From the NCBI GenBank assembly GCA_964541755.1, contig CAZIRF010000014.1:1-60923 (forward strand): DNA of 60,923 nucleotides. The letters are read 5' to 3'. Below the pieces are notes generated by a model that saw only the letters and a program-made list of their open reading frames with translations, had not been told where the DNA came from and did not search any database. Positions within the stretch are counted from its first letter, which is position 1. Each line of letters opens with the position of its first letter. The translations under genes and the position numbers were made by a program. Below, piece by piece: positions 1 through 8,667 of the stretch. The stretch is from CAZIRF01 sp964541755 (GTDB lineage Bacteria; Spirochaetota; Spirochaetia; Treponematales; Breznakiellaceae).

Positions 1-14
1 CTTAGTACGGAGGA

Positions 15-51
15 TTGCCTCAATTTTCGCCACCTGCAGGCTTCTGGTTAC
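15..51. repeat. Partial copy of the 7.1-7.2 kb palindromic repeat element
   Basis: Positions 34-51 match the 18-base terminal arm at 7219-7236 in 17 of 18 bases. The preceding bases (TTGC near 15 and ATTTTCG at 23-29) also resemble the sequence left of that arm. The arm touches the stop codon of the P83/100 gene, and the rest of the element would lie left of the window. This suggests a dispersed, structured intergenic repeat. Confidence 0.6.
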
Positions 52-1685
52 TAATCTCTGTAAACACTCAAATCGCTTGCGCGTAGAAGGATGGGGTTTC
101 CCGCTTCGTCCTGCACCGTGAGAAACCCATCTTCCAAGAAGAGGGGGCTGGCCCATGCGTGTACTGGGGTGCTCGAACGTGCAACCCGCTTCAAGTTTCG
201 ATCAAAGCGGGCAAACCAGTTTTTCCCTTCGGCGCTGATGACGGCGAAGAGATCATTTCCCTGTACCCAAAGGAGGCTCGAGATATGGATGGGATCGCTT
301 GATTGAGCCGTCACTTCCAGTTTCTCCGGATCGATTGCCACGATACGAAGGTTACCGTCATTGCTGCCCGCGATTGCGTAGATGCCTTCTTCCGTCGCGC
401 TTACGCTACGTCCCTGGAGCGTGTCGATGCCAGATCGACGCAGCTCACTGCCATCGCGGCGGTCAATGAGTACGATACGTGCGAGTGAGCTGTTGGGGTA
501 GATAAGGGCGATGCCCGGCTCACCGTAGGCGAGGGCGTCTTGGGCTTCCTTTTCCTCTTCGGCAATGAGTGTCTGTTTATCCTCGGCGATATCTTTCCGC
601 TCCCCGACTGCTTCCTCGCTCTTCTTTTCTGCGAGAGCTTCTTCCTTATCTGCTTCCTTTTTCTGCTCTTCTACTGCTTCTTCATCCTTTTCAAGGGCGT
701 CTTTCTTTTCTTCTGTCGCAGCACGCTCTTCTTCGAGTGCCTCTTCCTGACGGTCGAGCTCCTCTTCCTTTTTTTCTATAGCCGCTTGGTCTGCATCGGG
801 GTCTTTCTTCTGTTCTTCAAGAGCCTTCTTTTCATCTGCGATGCGTTTTTCTTCTGCATCCTGGCGAGCTTTTTCCTCTTCGAGGGCCTTCTTCTCTGCC
901 GTTATACGATCTTCTTCCTCGCGAATGGCTTCACGCTCCAGGGTCGCTTTTTGTGCGGCCTCTTCCGACTCCCGCTCCTTGAGATCGACCATTTCCTTGC
1001 GTGTTTCGATGCCCAAGTCATCCTGTTTGCGTACTTCATCGATGACTTTGTCATCGGTAAGGGGGGTCGTGTCTATGGCGCTCAGGCGACCGGCTTCGGC
1101 GAGAGCGAGGGGGATGACCATGCGGGTCTGTCCCGGCCACTGGTCATAGCGAACGGAGAGTCCTGCCTGCTCGGGACTGAGCTCGGCGACCACTGCTGTC
1201 TTGTAACGCTCGGTGAAGATCGGCCAGTTACCACGATAGACAGCATTGTATATGGTGATGAACTCGGCGAGGAGGCGGGCGTCTTTTTCACGATAGTCAT
1301 AGGCCTCTTCGAGGTAGCCGCGCAGAATCTCGCGCAGGTTGTGGATATGGTTGACGCCGACATCGACGCCAAGCCCGATTATATCCGCATCTCTTTTTGC
1401 ACCATCGTCAGCAGAAATTGAGTGGATGACATAATACCGATAGACTGATCCTGCCCGTTTTGCGCCATTTCGTACGGCACGTCCCAGTTCTCGTCCTATT
1501 TCGGCAATCTCTTCAACGGTCTCGTTGCGCGTTGAAGGGCCTTCATAGTTGATAAAGACAATACCGGAGGGGTCGCTGCGTTCGAGTTCAGCCTTGTCCA
1601 CTTCTTGGGCAGCGAGTGGCAATGCCAGCAGGGAAAGTATGATTATCAAGAAGACAGGTACTTTTCTGTATGGAATCAGTTGCAT
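51..1685 (-). CDS. P83/100-family antigen, exported coiled-coil protein
   Basis: This 544-residue protein has a signal peptide (about residues 1-26, ending LALPLAAQ). A globular domain follows to about residue 205, then a long region rich in Glu, Lys and Ala (about 210-380) with repeated EEE/KKAL blocks that should form a coiled coil. The C-terminal domain (about 385-544) is beta-rich. This order is that of the spirochaete P83/100 antigens of Borrelia and Treponema, whose function is unsettled. The start has an AGGAGG Shine-Dalgarno 5 nt upstream (1691-1696). The upstream gap carries an 8-bp-arm hairpin. The product is probably periplasmic or envelope-associated. The family call is confident; no activity can be inferred. 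Confidence 0.85.
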   Translation of the reverse strand: MQLIPYRKVPVFLIIILSLLALPLAAQEVDKAELERSDPSGIVFINYEGPSTRNETVEEIAEIGRELGRAVRNGAKRAGSVYRYYVIHSISADDGAKRDADIIGLGVDVGVNHIHNLREILRGYLEEAYDYREKDARLLAEFITIYNAVYRGNWPIFTERYKTAVVAELSPEQAGLSVRYDQWPGQTRMVIPLALAEAGRLSAIDTTPLTDDKVIDEVRKQDDLGIETRKEMVDLKERESEEAAQKATLEREAIREEEDRITAEKKALEEEKARQDAEEKRIADEKKALEEQKKDPDADQAAIEKKEEELDRQEEALEEERAATEEKKDALEKDEEAVEEQKKEADKEEALAEKKSEEAVGERKDIAEDKQTLIAEEEKEAQDALAYGEPGIALIYPNSSLARIVLIDRRDGSELRRSGIDTLQGRSVSATEEGIYAIAGSNDGNLRIVAIDPEKLEVTAQSSDPIHISSLLWVQGNDLFAVISAEGKNWFARFDRNLKRVARSSTPVHAWASPLFLEDGFLTVQDEAGNPILLRASDLSVYRD

Positions 1686-1714
1686 GCAATCCTCCTGGAG
1701 GCGATTTCAAGTGT

Positions 1715-1741
1715 CTCCAAGAACTTTGAGAGATCTTGGAG
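1715..1741. repeat. Inverted repeat between the P83/100 and PQQ-propeller genes
   Basis: CTCCAAGA at 1715-1722 is mirrored by TCTTGGAG at 1734-1741 around an 11-nt loop. It lies in the presumed leader of the P83/100 gene and has no T-tract, so it looks like a leader hairpin or operator rather than a terminator. A second small hairpin (ACCCTG/CAGGGT, 1778-1792) overlaps the stop codon of the next gene. Confidence 0.4.
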
Positions 1742-1785
1742 GCCAATGGCAATAAACACGTATGCTCCCTGCAGTATACCCTGTT

Positions 1786-3537
1786 TCAGGGTGACGGCCT
1801 ACGGAAAAGCATAATTTCTTTCTCTGCTGTCCTTCGTACGGCCGGTTGGCGGTCTGCTCCTGTAAGGAGGGACAAAAGCCTGATGCCCCTTTCGCTCAAA
1901 GGGGGGCCGGAGAAGCGGCAAATGGCCCCTGTAGCACGTGCGACTGCTGTCATCAGTATATCATTGTTTCGATCTGATGCCAGTATGGCTGCCCGTTCAA
2001 AGGCGGCGAGGGCTCTGCCGCCGGGGTCAGCACCAAGGCTCGCGATACATTCTGCGGCGCGGGCGCGTACGTGGGGGTCGCTATCAGCCATAAAAATGTG
2101 GACGAGGCTGTCCCGCTGTTCGATTGACGCAAAGCGCGCCAATAGCTCGAGGGCGCGGATACGGTGTTGCGGCAGGATAGTGGAGGCCGGCCGGGCATGG
2201 GCCGTCCGGGCTGTCCCGGAGAGGGCGAGAGCGAGGAGTATTTGTGCGGTGGGTATTTCTGCGTGCCCGGGGCCCGAGCCTCCCAAGGCTTTTGCTGCGT
2301 CGTCGAGTATCAGGTCGATCCCATTGCCGTGCGAGAGGAGGAATCGGTCCACTTCGTCCAGTTTCCGAACCTTCGCAAGGCCGTAACGACGACTACTGTC
2401 GCCTTTGTACAGGGGATTGGTATTGTTTTTAATGCGGTCTTCGGCCTGGTATGCATAGAGGACCCAATCCCGTCCTCCGGAATAGACGTAGCCGTCGTCG
2501 GAGAATGCGGCTATGGCACTGGCGTCGCTCAATGAAAGGGTCCACAGACGGCGCCGATCGTGCGTAAAACCAGTGGCTCCGTTCCTTCCCAGGACATAGA
2601 TTCCCCGTTCGTCTGCCAGGAGCTGTCCCTCTGCATGTATGGATGTTGGGTGTTCCCAGCGGCTAGTCCCGTCATCAATCGAAAAGGCCTGGAGCAGGCC
2701 CGACGAGCCCAGCACATAGATACTGCCTGCATGGATTTCCGTTGCCAAGGGGCGTTGGCCCCCTTTGAGTGATGCGAGGGGGCTGTACCCATCGTTTTTT
2801 ACCTTAAAAATGTGTCCGGTATCGAGGGCGACAATGGCCTGCCATTCTTCTGTTTCTACAGTGCTGTTGCCGGGATACTCCATACCAACGATGGCAACGA
2901 TATGCTCCGGGAGTGTTGTTTCACTGCGTTCCCCAAAGGGGCTCAGGTGAAAGAGGGTAGAGCCCACGGCCGCGAGCACTCCCCCAGTTCCCGGGTGTCT
3001 GCGGAAGGCGTGTGGCGTGTCGGGGAGACGCTGCTGCCAGAGACGTCTGCCCGCCGGATTAAGGGCTGTCACCAGATCGCCCGTGGGGACAAAGAGCCTT
3101 CCATCAAAACCCAGGACGACCGGGAGGGAGAGTTTCTCTCCCAAGTTGATACGCCATACCGGAGAGCCCGCGCGGTTGAGAGCGAACAGGCTTCCTTTTT
3201 CACTGCCGGCGTAGAGCATCCCTTCGGGAGAACGGCTCAACCATGGGCGCAGGGCTTCTCTGCTGCGCCAGGTCCACAGGAGGCGGCCTTCTTCGCCCAC
3301 CATACGGATGGCGCGATCGTCGCAAATGGCGGCAAGGCTACCGGTTTGTGCTACGGGTGGTCCTGCGATGGCCGCTCCGAGGGCGAGGCGCCAGGATCTC
3401 AGGCGTTTGTTGTCGCTTTCGTCGGCGCTTGTGGCCCGATCTTGTGCGTATAGGGGAAGGATCACACCGATTCCTGCCGCAAGGCAAAGAATGCGGATGA
3501 GTCCTTTGCGGGATGTCTGCCGGCGGTAAGCGGGCAT
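1786..3537 (-). CDS. Exported PQQ-type beta-propeller protein with C-terminal HEAT-like helices
   Basis: This 583-residue protein starts at 3537, where ATG overlaps the upstream methylase stop (TAATG), which argues for translational coupling. The frame stays open upstream, but that stretch lies inside the methylase gene. A basic signal or anchor segment (about 1-33, ending LPLYAQ) is followed by repeated beta-propeller blades (about 50-370) with GxLFALN- and GxIYVLG-type strands, as in PQQ-like (BamB-type) repeats. The C-terminal part (about 400-575) is helical and contains HEAT-like segments such as DSDPHVRARAAECIASLGAD. It is probably a periplasmic scaffold. It has no catalytic motif, and its role is unknown. 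Confidence 0.75.
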   Translation of the reverse strand: MPAYRRQTSRKGLIRILCLAAGIGVILPLYAQDRATSADESDNKRLRSWRLALGAAIAGPPVAQTGSLAAICDDRAIRMVGEEGRLLWTWRSREALRPWLSRSPEGMLYAGSEKGSLFALNRAGSPVWRINLGEKLSLPVVLGFDGRLFVPTGDLVTALNPAGRRLWQQRLPDTPHAFRRHPGTGGVLAAVGSTLFHLSPFGERSETTLPEHIVAIVGMEYPGNSTVETEEWQAIVALDTGHIFKVKNDGYSPLASLKGGQRPLATEIHAGSIYVLGSSGLLQAFSIDDGTSRWEHPTSIHAEGQLLADERGIYVLGRNGATGFTHDRRRLWTLSLSDASAIAAFSDDGYVYSGGRDWVLYAYQAEDRIKNNTNPLYKGDSSRRYGLAKVRKLDEVDRFLLSHGNGIDLILDDAAKALGGSGPGHAEIPTAQILLALALSGTARTAHARPASTILPQHRIRALELLARFASIEQRDSLVHIFMADSDPHVRARAAECIASLGADPGGRALAAFERAAILASDRNNDILMTAVARATGAICRFSGPPLSERGIRLLSLLTGADRQPAVRRTAEKEIMLFRRPSP

Positions 3538-4730
3538 TAGCGTTTCTCCAATATGGCAAGGCTCTCGATATGGGGAGAGTGGGGATAGAATTCGAAGGCA
3601 TCGAGCGAGGCAAGACGGTAGCCGGCCAGGTCGAGGGCGGCAATATCGCGGGCGAGGCTGGCCGGATCGCAGGATACACAGGCTATACGTGGTATCTGCG
3701 AAGCAGACAGCCAGTTTCTCATCTGTTTCGAGAGCCCTGCACGCGGGGGATCGATGAGGGCGATGTCCGCCAGGGGGGCCGTTGTGCGAGCCGATCGTTC
3801 CATTGATCGGGCCCATTCGTCATCTGTCATTGCCCGGAACTCCGCGTTGACGCCTGCAAGATTCGAGCGGGCAATGGAGAGCGAACGGGCTTCTCTTTCC
3901 ATCAGCATGAGGGTTTCGCAGTGGTCCTTGAGGAAAAGCGAGAAGGTGCCCACGCCAGCATAGAGGTCGAGGGCCCTGCGGAAGGGCCCGGCCGATTCCA
4001 GGTAGCCTGTCAAACGGCCGAGGAGAAGTTCGAGCATGGTGACATTGCTTTGAAAGAAGAGGCCTGCGTTCATCAGTATGTCCCTGTCCTTGAGCCGAAT
4101 ACGCGCTTCTTCCCTTCCTCCTTCAACAAGGAGCGTGTCGCCGCTGGCGAATACCGTAAAACGATTACTGGCAAGCGGTACCTTGATGCGTTTTTCTTTA
4201 AGCGCCTCACGAATAAGGGGGTGGGCAATGGGACAATCGTCCAGGGGAACCACCTTCTGTCCCTCGTTATCCATAAGACCAATTGGTGAAATGGCGATGT
4301 CGAATGAAGCGCTGCGGTGAAATTGAAAGCGGTTGCGCCAGTTCATCCCGTCTCCGGGCATCGGGATAAAAGAAAAAGCCTCGAGAGCACTGCGGGAATC
4401 GGAATCTGGTGGAAGTGATCGATCAAAGAGATCGAAAACGATGTCTTCCTTGGCCTGCTGTTGGGCTTCGCGAGAAAGATGTTGCCATGGACAGCCTCCG
4501 CAGTGTCCTGCCAGGGGGCAGGGGGGCTCGACCCGCTTGGGGGAGGGCGCCAGAATCTTGCGGATGCGGGCGCGGGTATAGCGCTCCCTTGTTTCGCTTC
4601 GTTCACAGAGTAATCGGTCGCCGGGAGCGGCCCCCGGAATGAACCAGACTTCTCCGTTAACACGAGCCAGTCCATCGCCGCCCTTTACCAAACCGGTAAC
4701 TTGCACTTCCTGTGCCACTTCCCTCTTCAT
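3537..4730 (-). CDS. 23S rRNA (uracil-5-)-methyltransferase, TrmA/RlmD family
   Basis: This 397-residue protein has an N-terminal TRAM-like OB domain (about 5-60), a 4Fe-4S motif CPLAGHCGGC near residue 70, and a SAM-binding Rossmann domain with DLYAGVGTFSL. The C-terminal signatures are ALIDPPRAG and CVSCDPASLARD; the second Cys of the latter is the expected nucleophile for C5-uracil methylation. Length and order fit RlmD/RumA/RlmCD enzymes, but which uridine is methylated cannot be read. The gene is first in a two-gene unit with the propeller gene. Upstream, TTGATG-N17-TATGAT ends 6 nt before the ATG with no Shine-Dalgarno, suggesting a leaderless mRNA. Confidence 0.88.
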   Translation of the reverse strand: MKREVAQEVQVTGLVKGGDGLARVNGEVWFIPGAAPGDRLLCERSETRERYTRARIRKILAPSPKRVEPPCPLAGHCGGCPWQHLSREAQQQAKEDIVFDLFDRSLPPDSDSRSALEAFSFIPMPGDGMNWRNRFQFHRSASFDIAISPIGLMDNEGQKVVPLDDCPIAHPLIREALKEKRIKVPLASNRFTVFASGDTLLVEGGREEARIRLKDRDILMNAGLFFQSNVTMLELLLGRLTGYLESAGPFRRALDLYAGVGTFSLFLKDHCETLMLMEREARSLSIARSNLAGVNAEFRAMTDDEWARSMERSARTTAPLADIALIDPPRAGLSKQMRNWLSASQIPRIACVSCDPASLARDIAALDLAGYRLASLDAFEFYPHSPHIESLAILEKR

Positions 4731-4736
4731 AGGGGC

Positions 4737-4765
4737 ATCATAGAGTGTAAATTGATGCTCATCAA
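4737..4765 (-). promoter_or_regulatory. Promoter of the uracil methyltransferase gene, leaderless type
   Basis: On the minus strand TTGATG (4765-4760) is followed by a 17-nt spacer and TATGAT (4742-4737). The start codon begins 6 nt further on, so the transcript should start at or next to the ATG. Confidence 0.65.
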
Positions 4766-4789
4766 GTTTTCCGGTCGTATAAAAGGGTG

Positions 4790-4795
4790 TACAAT
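4790..4795 (+). promoter_or_regulatory. -10 element of the alpha/beta hydrolase gene, leaderless type
   Basis: TACAAT ends 6 nt before the ATG at 4802, and no Shine-Dalgarno is present. The -35 is weak (TTTTCC about 17 nt upstream). A second TTGATG at 4752-4757 mirrors the minus-strand -35 but is spaced too far away. Confidence 0.45.
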
Positions 4796-4801
4796 ACTGA
4801 T

Positions 4802-5767
4802 ATGAAGATCGAAACGCATTCTGTCACCCGCGACGACGGGTACAAGCTCTTTATACGGGTCTGGCGTCCCGAGTCGCCTGCGCGGGCAGTGGTTCAGATT
4901 GTCCACGGTATGGCGGAGCACTCCCGGCGGTATGAAGACTTTGCCAGCGTCCTCTGTGAGGCCGGCTACGAGGTCCATGCTCACGATGCCCGTGGGCACG
5001 GGGAAAGCCTCTCCCTCAACAGGGATGATGGCGAAACGCACGGTCAGCCGGGCTTCCTCGCCCCCATCAATGGCTTTGATATTTGCGTTTCCGATGTCTG
5101 TGCCTTGGGGCGCGCCTTACGGGAAGAGCATCCAACACGTCCCCTTATCCTTTTTGGACACTCTTGGGGTTCATTCGTTTCACAGGGGGCCGTCGAGCAG
5201 GAAACGCAACTGTGGTCGGCTCTCGTCTTGAGCGGGACTCGCGGGCCAGCGCGTCTTCTCATGGGTTTCGCTCGCGCCCTGGCCTCCCTTGTAATGGCCG
5301 TGACAAAACCCGAACGTTTTTCTCCCCTGGTCTGGGGGCTCGCTGATGGTTCCTACAATCGCTCCTTCAAACCGGCGCGGACCCCCTTTGATTGGCTGTC
5401 GCGGGATGAAGCCCTTGTAGACGCCTATGTAGCCGATCCCCTCTGCGGCTTCCCCTGTCCGGTCATATTTTACCGGGACCTGTTTACGGGGCTGTCCCGC
5501 ATACATCGCACAGAAACCATGGGTGCAATCAGAAGAGACCTTCCGGTTCTGGTTATTGCCGGTACCAAGGATCCGGTTGGTGATTTCGCGCAGAGCCCCA
5601 AGCGTTTGGTCGCTCGCTATGCGGCTATGGGTATGTCGGATGTCTCTCTCAATCTCTACCCGGATGCTCGGCATGAGCTGCTCAACGAGACGGTGCGTAC
5701 GCAGGTTTATCGTGATATTCTCGTCTGGCTTGACGAACGGTGCACGCACTCATCCGGTGGGGATTGA
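4802..5767 (+). CDS. Alpha/beta hydrolase, monoacylglycerol lipase-like (Hydrolase_4)
   Basis: This 321-residue protein starts at the ATG at 4802, six bases after a TACAAT -10. The in-frame GTG at 4787 lies upstream of that element. Family marks are the oxyanion segment VHGMAEHSRRY, the nucleophile elbow GHSWGS near residue 120, the acid in GTKDPVGD and the base in DARHELLNE. This is the catalytic order of serine aminopeptidase S33/monoglyceride lipase-type enzymes. There is no signal peptide, so it should be a cytoplasmic esterase or lipase, substrate unknown. It diverges from the methylase and precedes pcnB on the same strand. Confidence 0.85.
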   Translation: MKIETHSVTRDDGYKLFIRVWRPESPARAVVQIVHGMAEHSRRYEDFASVLCEAGYEVHAHDARGHGESLSLNRDDGETHGQPGFLAPINGFDICVSDVCALGRALREEHPTRPLILFGHSWGSFVSQGAVEQETQLWSALVLSGTRGPARLLMGFARALASLVMAVTKPERFSPLVWGLADGSYNRSFKPARTPFDWLSRDEALVDAYVADPLCGFPCPVIFYRDLFTGLSRIHRTETMGAIRRDLPVLVIAGTKDPVGDFAQSPKRLVARYAAMGMSDVSLNLYPDARHELLNETVRTQVYRDILVWLDERCTHSSGGD

Positions 5768-5792
5768 CCTCTGGCACACAAGAGCGCACAAT
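5764..5792 (+). promoter_or_regulatory. Candidate pcnB promoter
   Basis: TTGACC (5764-5769, overlapping the hydrolase stop) is followed by a 17-nt spacer and CACAAT (5787-5792), giving a leader of about 68 nt. An alternative is TTGCCA at 5814 with TATGCC at 5838. Confidence 0.4.
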
Positions 5793-5866
5793 GGAGAAAC
5801 TGATTCCGGCATATTGCCACCCTTTTTGGGGTATCTGTATGCCACATCCCTTTTGAGAGGCATCTT

Positions 5867-7063
5867 TTGCGCATTCGCTACACCACCGGAAAGGGTGGAA
5901 AACCCGTAAAAAAAGCAAGTGTCTACACCGCGAAAGAACACGGTATAGATCCCCGTTTGGTCGATCCGGACGCCCGCCGGGTCATTCAACGGCTCAGGGA
6001 CAGCGGCCATGAGGCCTACATTGTTGGCGGTGCTGTCCGCGACCTCATTCTGGGTAAGGATCCCAAGGATTTCGACATTGCCACCGATGCAACTCCAAAC
6101 CGCATCAAACGCCTTTTTCGCAATGCACGCATTATCGGGCGGCGATTTCGCTTGGTCCACATCTTCTTTGGCCCCAAGATATTTGAAGTGTCAACCTTTC
6201 GTTCTTTGGCGGAGGGGTCGGTGGGCAACAGCTTCGGCAGTATCGACGAGGACGTCCAGCGTCGCGATTTTTCCTGTAATGCCCTGTATTACGAGCCGGG
6301 GCAGAACATCGTGGTTGATTATATCGGTGGGGTCGATGACATTAGAAAAGGGCGACTGCGCCCTGTCATCCCCCGTGATCGAATTTTTGTGGAAGATCCG
6401 GTGCGCATGCTTCGCGCAGCCAAGTACTCCACGGGAACCGGTTTGTCCCTGTCTTTCTTGTTAAAACGTCAAATTCGTCGAGAAGCGCCCCTTCTCAAGC
6501 CTGTTTCTCCCTCTCGTCTTACCGAAGAGCTTATGAAGGTGATTTCTTCTGGAAAAGCTGCCTCCTTGGTAAAGGCTTTTCGCGACCTGAACCTGTTTCG
6601 TTGGATTCAACCGGCAGCAAATGCTCTTATGGATAATTCCGGCGCATATGCCAAGGCTTATGAGAAGAGCCTGATTGAATTGGATGCTCTGCGAAAAGAA
6701 ATGATCAGTGATGAGGTTGAACTGGTACCCCTTTTGGCCTGCATGCTGCGTGATTTTATAGATACGCGGGTCGATTGGTCTATTGAAACTGGTGAAACAT
6801 TTCGTGAACTGATGAGAGAGGCTCGTGCCTTTATTTTGCCGATGAACCCGCCACGTATCGCCTTTGAAAAGGCCGTGAGAAAGGTATATCTGGATAATGG
6901 GGTACCGTCAAAACGGCTCAAGCGCCAGGAACGTATACCGGCTGGCGATGGCGGAGAGACGGGGAGTGCACCCGTTGCCCGAAAGAGGCGTCGCCGTCGG
7001 CGACGTCCTGCCGATGGATCAGGGAGTGCTGGCAGTAGTCCAAGGGAAACTCTGGAAACGTGA
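5867..7063 (+). CDS. pcnB: Poly(A) polymerase / CCA-adding family nucleotidyltransferase
   Basis: This 398-residue protein begins at a TTG codon with GAGAGG 6 nt upstream; no ATG lies between this start and the first conserved motif. The class II nucleotidyltransferase core is clear: GGAVRD (54-59), DFDIATD (68-74, catalytic Asp pair) and a SADRRDF-like RDFSCNALYY block. Helical RNA-binding segments follow, including DPVRMLRAAKYS. The tail (about 365-398) is strongly basic (KRRRRRRRP), as in bacterial poly(A) polymerase I, which favours PcnB over a tRNA CCA enzyme. It would add 3' poly(A) tails to RNA in the cytoplasm. A strong terminator follows at once. Confidence 0.85.
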   Translation: MRIRYTTGKGGKPVKKASVYTAKEHGIDPRLVDPDARRVIQRLRDSGHEAYIVGGAVRDLILGKDPKDFDIATDATPNRIKRLFRNARIIGRRFRLVHIFFGPKIFEVSTFRSLAEGSVGNSFGSIDEDVQRRDFSCNALYYEPGQNIVVDYIGGVDDIRKGRLRPVIPRDRIFVEDPVRMLRAAKYSTGTGLSLSFLLKRQIRREAPLLKPVSPSRLTEELMKVISSGKAASLVKAFRDLNLFRWIQPAANALMDNSGAYAKAYEKSLIELDALRKEMISDEVELVPLLACMLRDFIDTRVDWSIETGETFRELMREARAFILPMNPPRIAFEKAVRKVYLDNGVPSKRLKRQERIPAGDGGETGSAPVARKRRRRRRRPADGSGSAGSSPRETLET

Positions 7064-7098
7064 AAAAGGCCCCTCCGGATTGCCGGAGGGGCCTTTTT
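7063..7098. terminator. Rho-independent terminator after pcnB, bidirectional
   Basis: GGCCCCTCCGG (7068-7078) pairs with CCGGAGGGGCC (7083-7093) around a 4-nt loop, flanked by AAAAA and TTTTT. The A/T flanks extend the pairing to 16 bp and allow termination on both strands. It starts at the last base of the pcnB stop codon. Confidence 0.93.
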
Positions 7099-7102
7099 AT
7101 AT

Positions 7103-7241
7103 CCAGTAACCGGAAGCCTGCAGGTGGGGATAAAACAACTTGAATCCCATACCGGAAATGTTTTGAAATAGCCCTGCAGGGCTATTTCAAACAGCCTTGC
7201 AGGTGGATATTTTCGTAACTGCAGGCTTCCGGTTACTTACT
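7103..7241. repeat. MITE/REP-like element with 18-bp inverted ends and a 30-bp central palindrome
   Basis: The arm at 7106-7123 is the exact reverse complement of 7219-7236 (18 bp), and both lie next to CCAGTAA at the outer edge. In the centre 7162-7191 is a perfect 30-bp palindrome around CTGCAG. Two near-identical GC(C)TTGCAGGTGG segments lie beside the arms. There is no coding capacity. A second partial copy is at 15-51. The layout is that of a non-autonomous mobile or REP-like repeat; any transposase would be elsewhere. Confidence 0.7.
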
Positions 7242-7280
7242 GGCTGCCAAAGAGAGCGGATTTTCGTCTCTGATCCGGGA

Positions 7281-8651
7281 TCAAAGCTTGGCCAGCAAAT
7301 CATCCGCCTTGGCACTATAGCGCTCGGGATCGATGGTCTTTGCCTTTTCGAGCCAAGAGCGTGCACTTTCCTTGTCCCCCTCTGCGAGGGCATTGATGCC
7401 CAGGGCATAGGAGACGAGGGCGTCATCGGCCCCCAGATTGAGAGCGGTAAGGTAGTACTGTTCGGCCTGTTCATGGAAGCGGTTTTCATAGGACAGGAGC
7501 CCCAGATAGTAGAAGGGGGCGTGGTGGGTAGGGCGCAGGTTTGCCGCTTCCAGGAAGTTGAATTCGGCGAGTTCGGGGTTCTTGGCAGCGTATGCAGCGC
7601 GACCGGATTCAATAAGAGCTGCAAAGGTCTGCCTCGAATCGATGTACGAACGGTATGCATCCTCCATACTGTCGCGAGGTGTAAAAGCGGATATGCGCGC
7701 CATGACCATGCTCGCATTCTCTGCAGCCGGGGCGAGTGGATCGAGAAGGAGGAGGCTTTCGTGGAAACTTCTGCGATAATCCTCGTTGGGGGCGTTCAAA
7801 AGGAAGGATACGAGAGCCCAGGATGCAGGGGCAAAAACGCGTGGTTCAAGGCCGGATTCCATGAAGTCGTGGCGAAGCAGAAGCTCGGCAGCCGGAGGGT
7901 TCTGCCACGCCTTGACCGTATCGAGCCAGGCGAGGTTTTCCTCGTAGAGGAGACTGCGGGTCTCTCTGTCAAAACGAAGGGCATCGAAGTAAATCGCAAG
8001 TCCCTCGCGTAGCCAGGACGGTGGGTTTGAGATGGCGGCACGGAGATACTGGATGAGCGTCTGATGCGAAAAGGATCGGTCCTCGGATCCGTCGCGAATC
8101 ACCACAAGACGAGCTTTCTCGGGATTGGAATAGTGGATATAGATTGATCCGTCTTTGCTTGTCCCTATTTCTTCACGCAGACAGTCGTTGTAGCGGCTGC
8201 GATCGGCAAATACGCGTACATTGAGCGGGGCTTCAAGTCCCTGCGGGACAATGAGACGGCAAAGCTGGTTGTACACCTCGAAACGCATGTCGAGTTCGAG
8301 GGCCAGGAGCTCGGTTTCCCCTTTCGACAAGTCCGATATCAGGCGATAGTATGCACCCTCGAAGATATGGGCCCCTTCATCACAGCGGTCAACGGGCGCT
8401 GTTTCTTCTTCAATCGGGGCGGATTCGGCAAGAGGGGCCGGATTTTCTGTTTCCATCTCTGGAGGGTTGGAATCGGCCTCGGGCTGGAACGATTCCTCGG
8501 GCCGGGAAGCCGCCGGTTCTTCGCTTGCAGCCGGAGAATCGGCGGGTCCAAACCAGTCCTCGTCCCCCCAATCCTCCTGTGCCACAAGGGGGAGGGCCAT
8601 GAACAGGCCGAAGAGCGAGAGCACTACCGCAGCGTGCATTGTTTTTCTCAT
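7281..8651 (-). CDS. Exported TPR protein with a degenerate peptidase-MA-like domain
   Basis: This 456-residue protein has a signal peptide (1-25, ending LPLVAQ), then a Pro/Glu/Ser-rich linker (about 28-90). A domain at about 95-290 resembles the peptidase MA/DUF1570 fold, with PSWLREGLAIYFD (211-223). TPR-like helices follow (about 335-450; NPELAEFNFLEAANLRP, YYLGLLSYENRFHEQAEQYY). The zinc-site motif HExxH is expected near residue 196, but the sequence reads HQTLI, so Glu and the second His are missing and the domain is probably non-catalytic. The start is supported by AAGGAG about 7 nt upstream. It lies 16 bp behind the P-loop/Asp23 gene and is likely co-transcribed with it. Confidence 0.7.
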   Translation of the reverse strand: MRKTMHAAVVLSLFGLFMALPLVAQEDWGDEDWFGPADSPAASEEPAASRPEESFQPEADSNPPEMETENPAPLAESAPIEEETAPVDRCDEGAHIFEGAYYRLISDLSKGETELLALELDMRFEVYNQLCRLIVPQGLEAPLNVRVFADRSRYNDCLREEIGTSKDGSIYIHYSNPEKARLVVIRDGSEDRSFSHQTLIQYLRAAISNPPSWLREGLAIYFDALRFDRETRSLLYEENLAWLDTVKAWQNPPAAELLLRHDFMESGLEPRVFAPASWALVSFLLNAPNEDYRRSFHESLLLLDPLAPAAENASMVMARISAFTPRDSMEDAYRSYIDSRQTFAALIESGRAAYAAKNPELAEFNFLEAANLRPTHHAPFYYLGLLSYENRFHEQAEQYYLTALNLGADDALVSYALGINALAEGDKESARSWLEKAKTIDPERYSAKADDLLAKL

Positions 8652-8667
8652 CGTGAACTCCTTTGCA

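Noticed and set aside
540..1421. Plus-strand Leu/Phe-rich frame that looks like a membrane protein
   Set aside because: It is antisense to the Glu/Lys coiled coil of the P83/100 gene; GAA/AAG codons read in reverse give TTC/CTT.
3538..3816. N-terminal extension of the PQQ-propeller gene by 93 codons
   Set aside because: It lies wholly within the methylase gene; the ATG at 3537 gives a normal signal sequence and a TAATG overlap.
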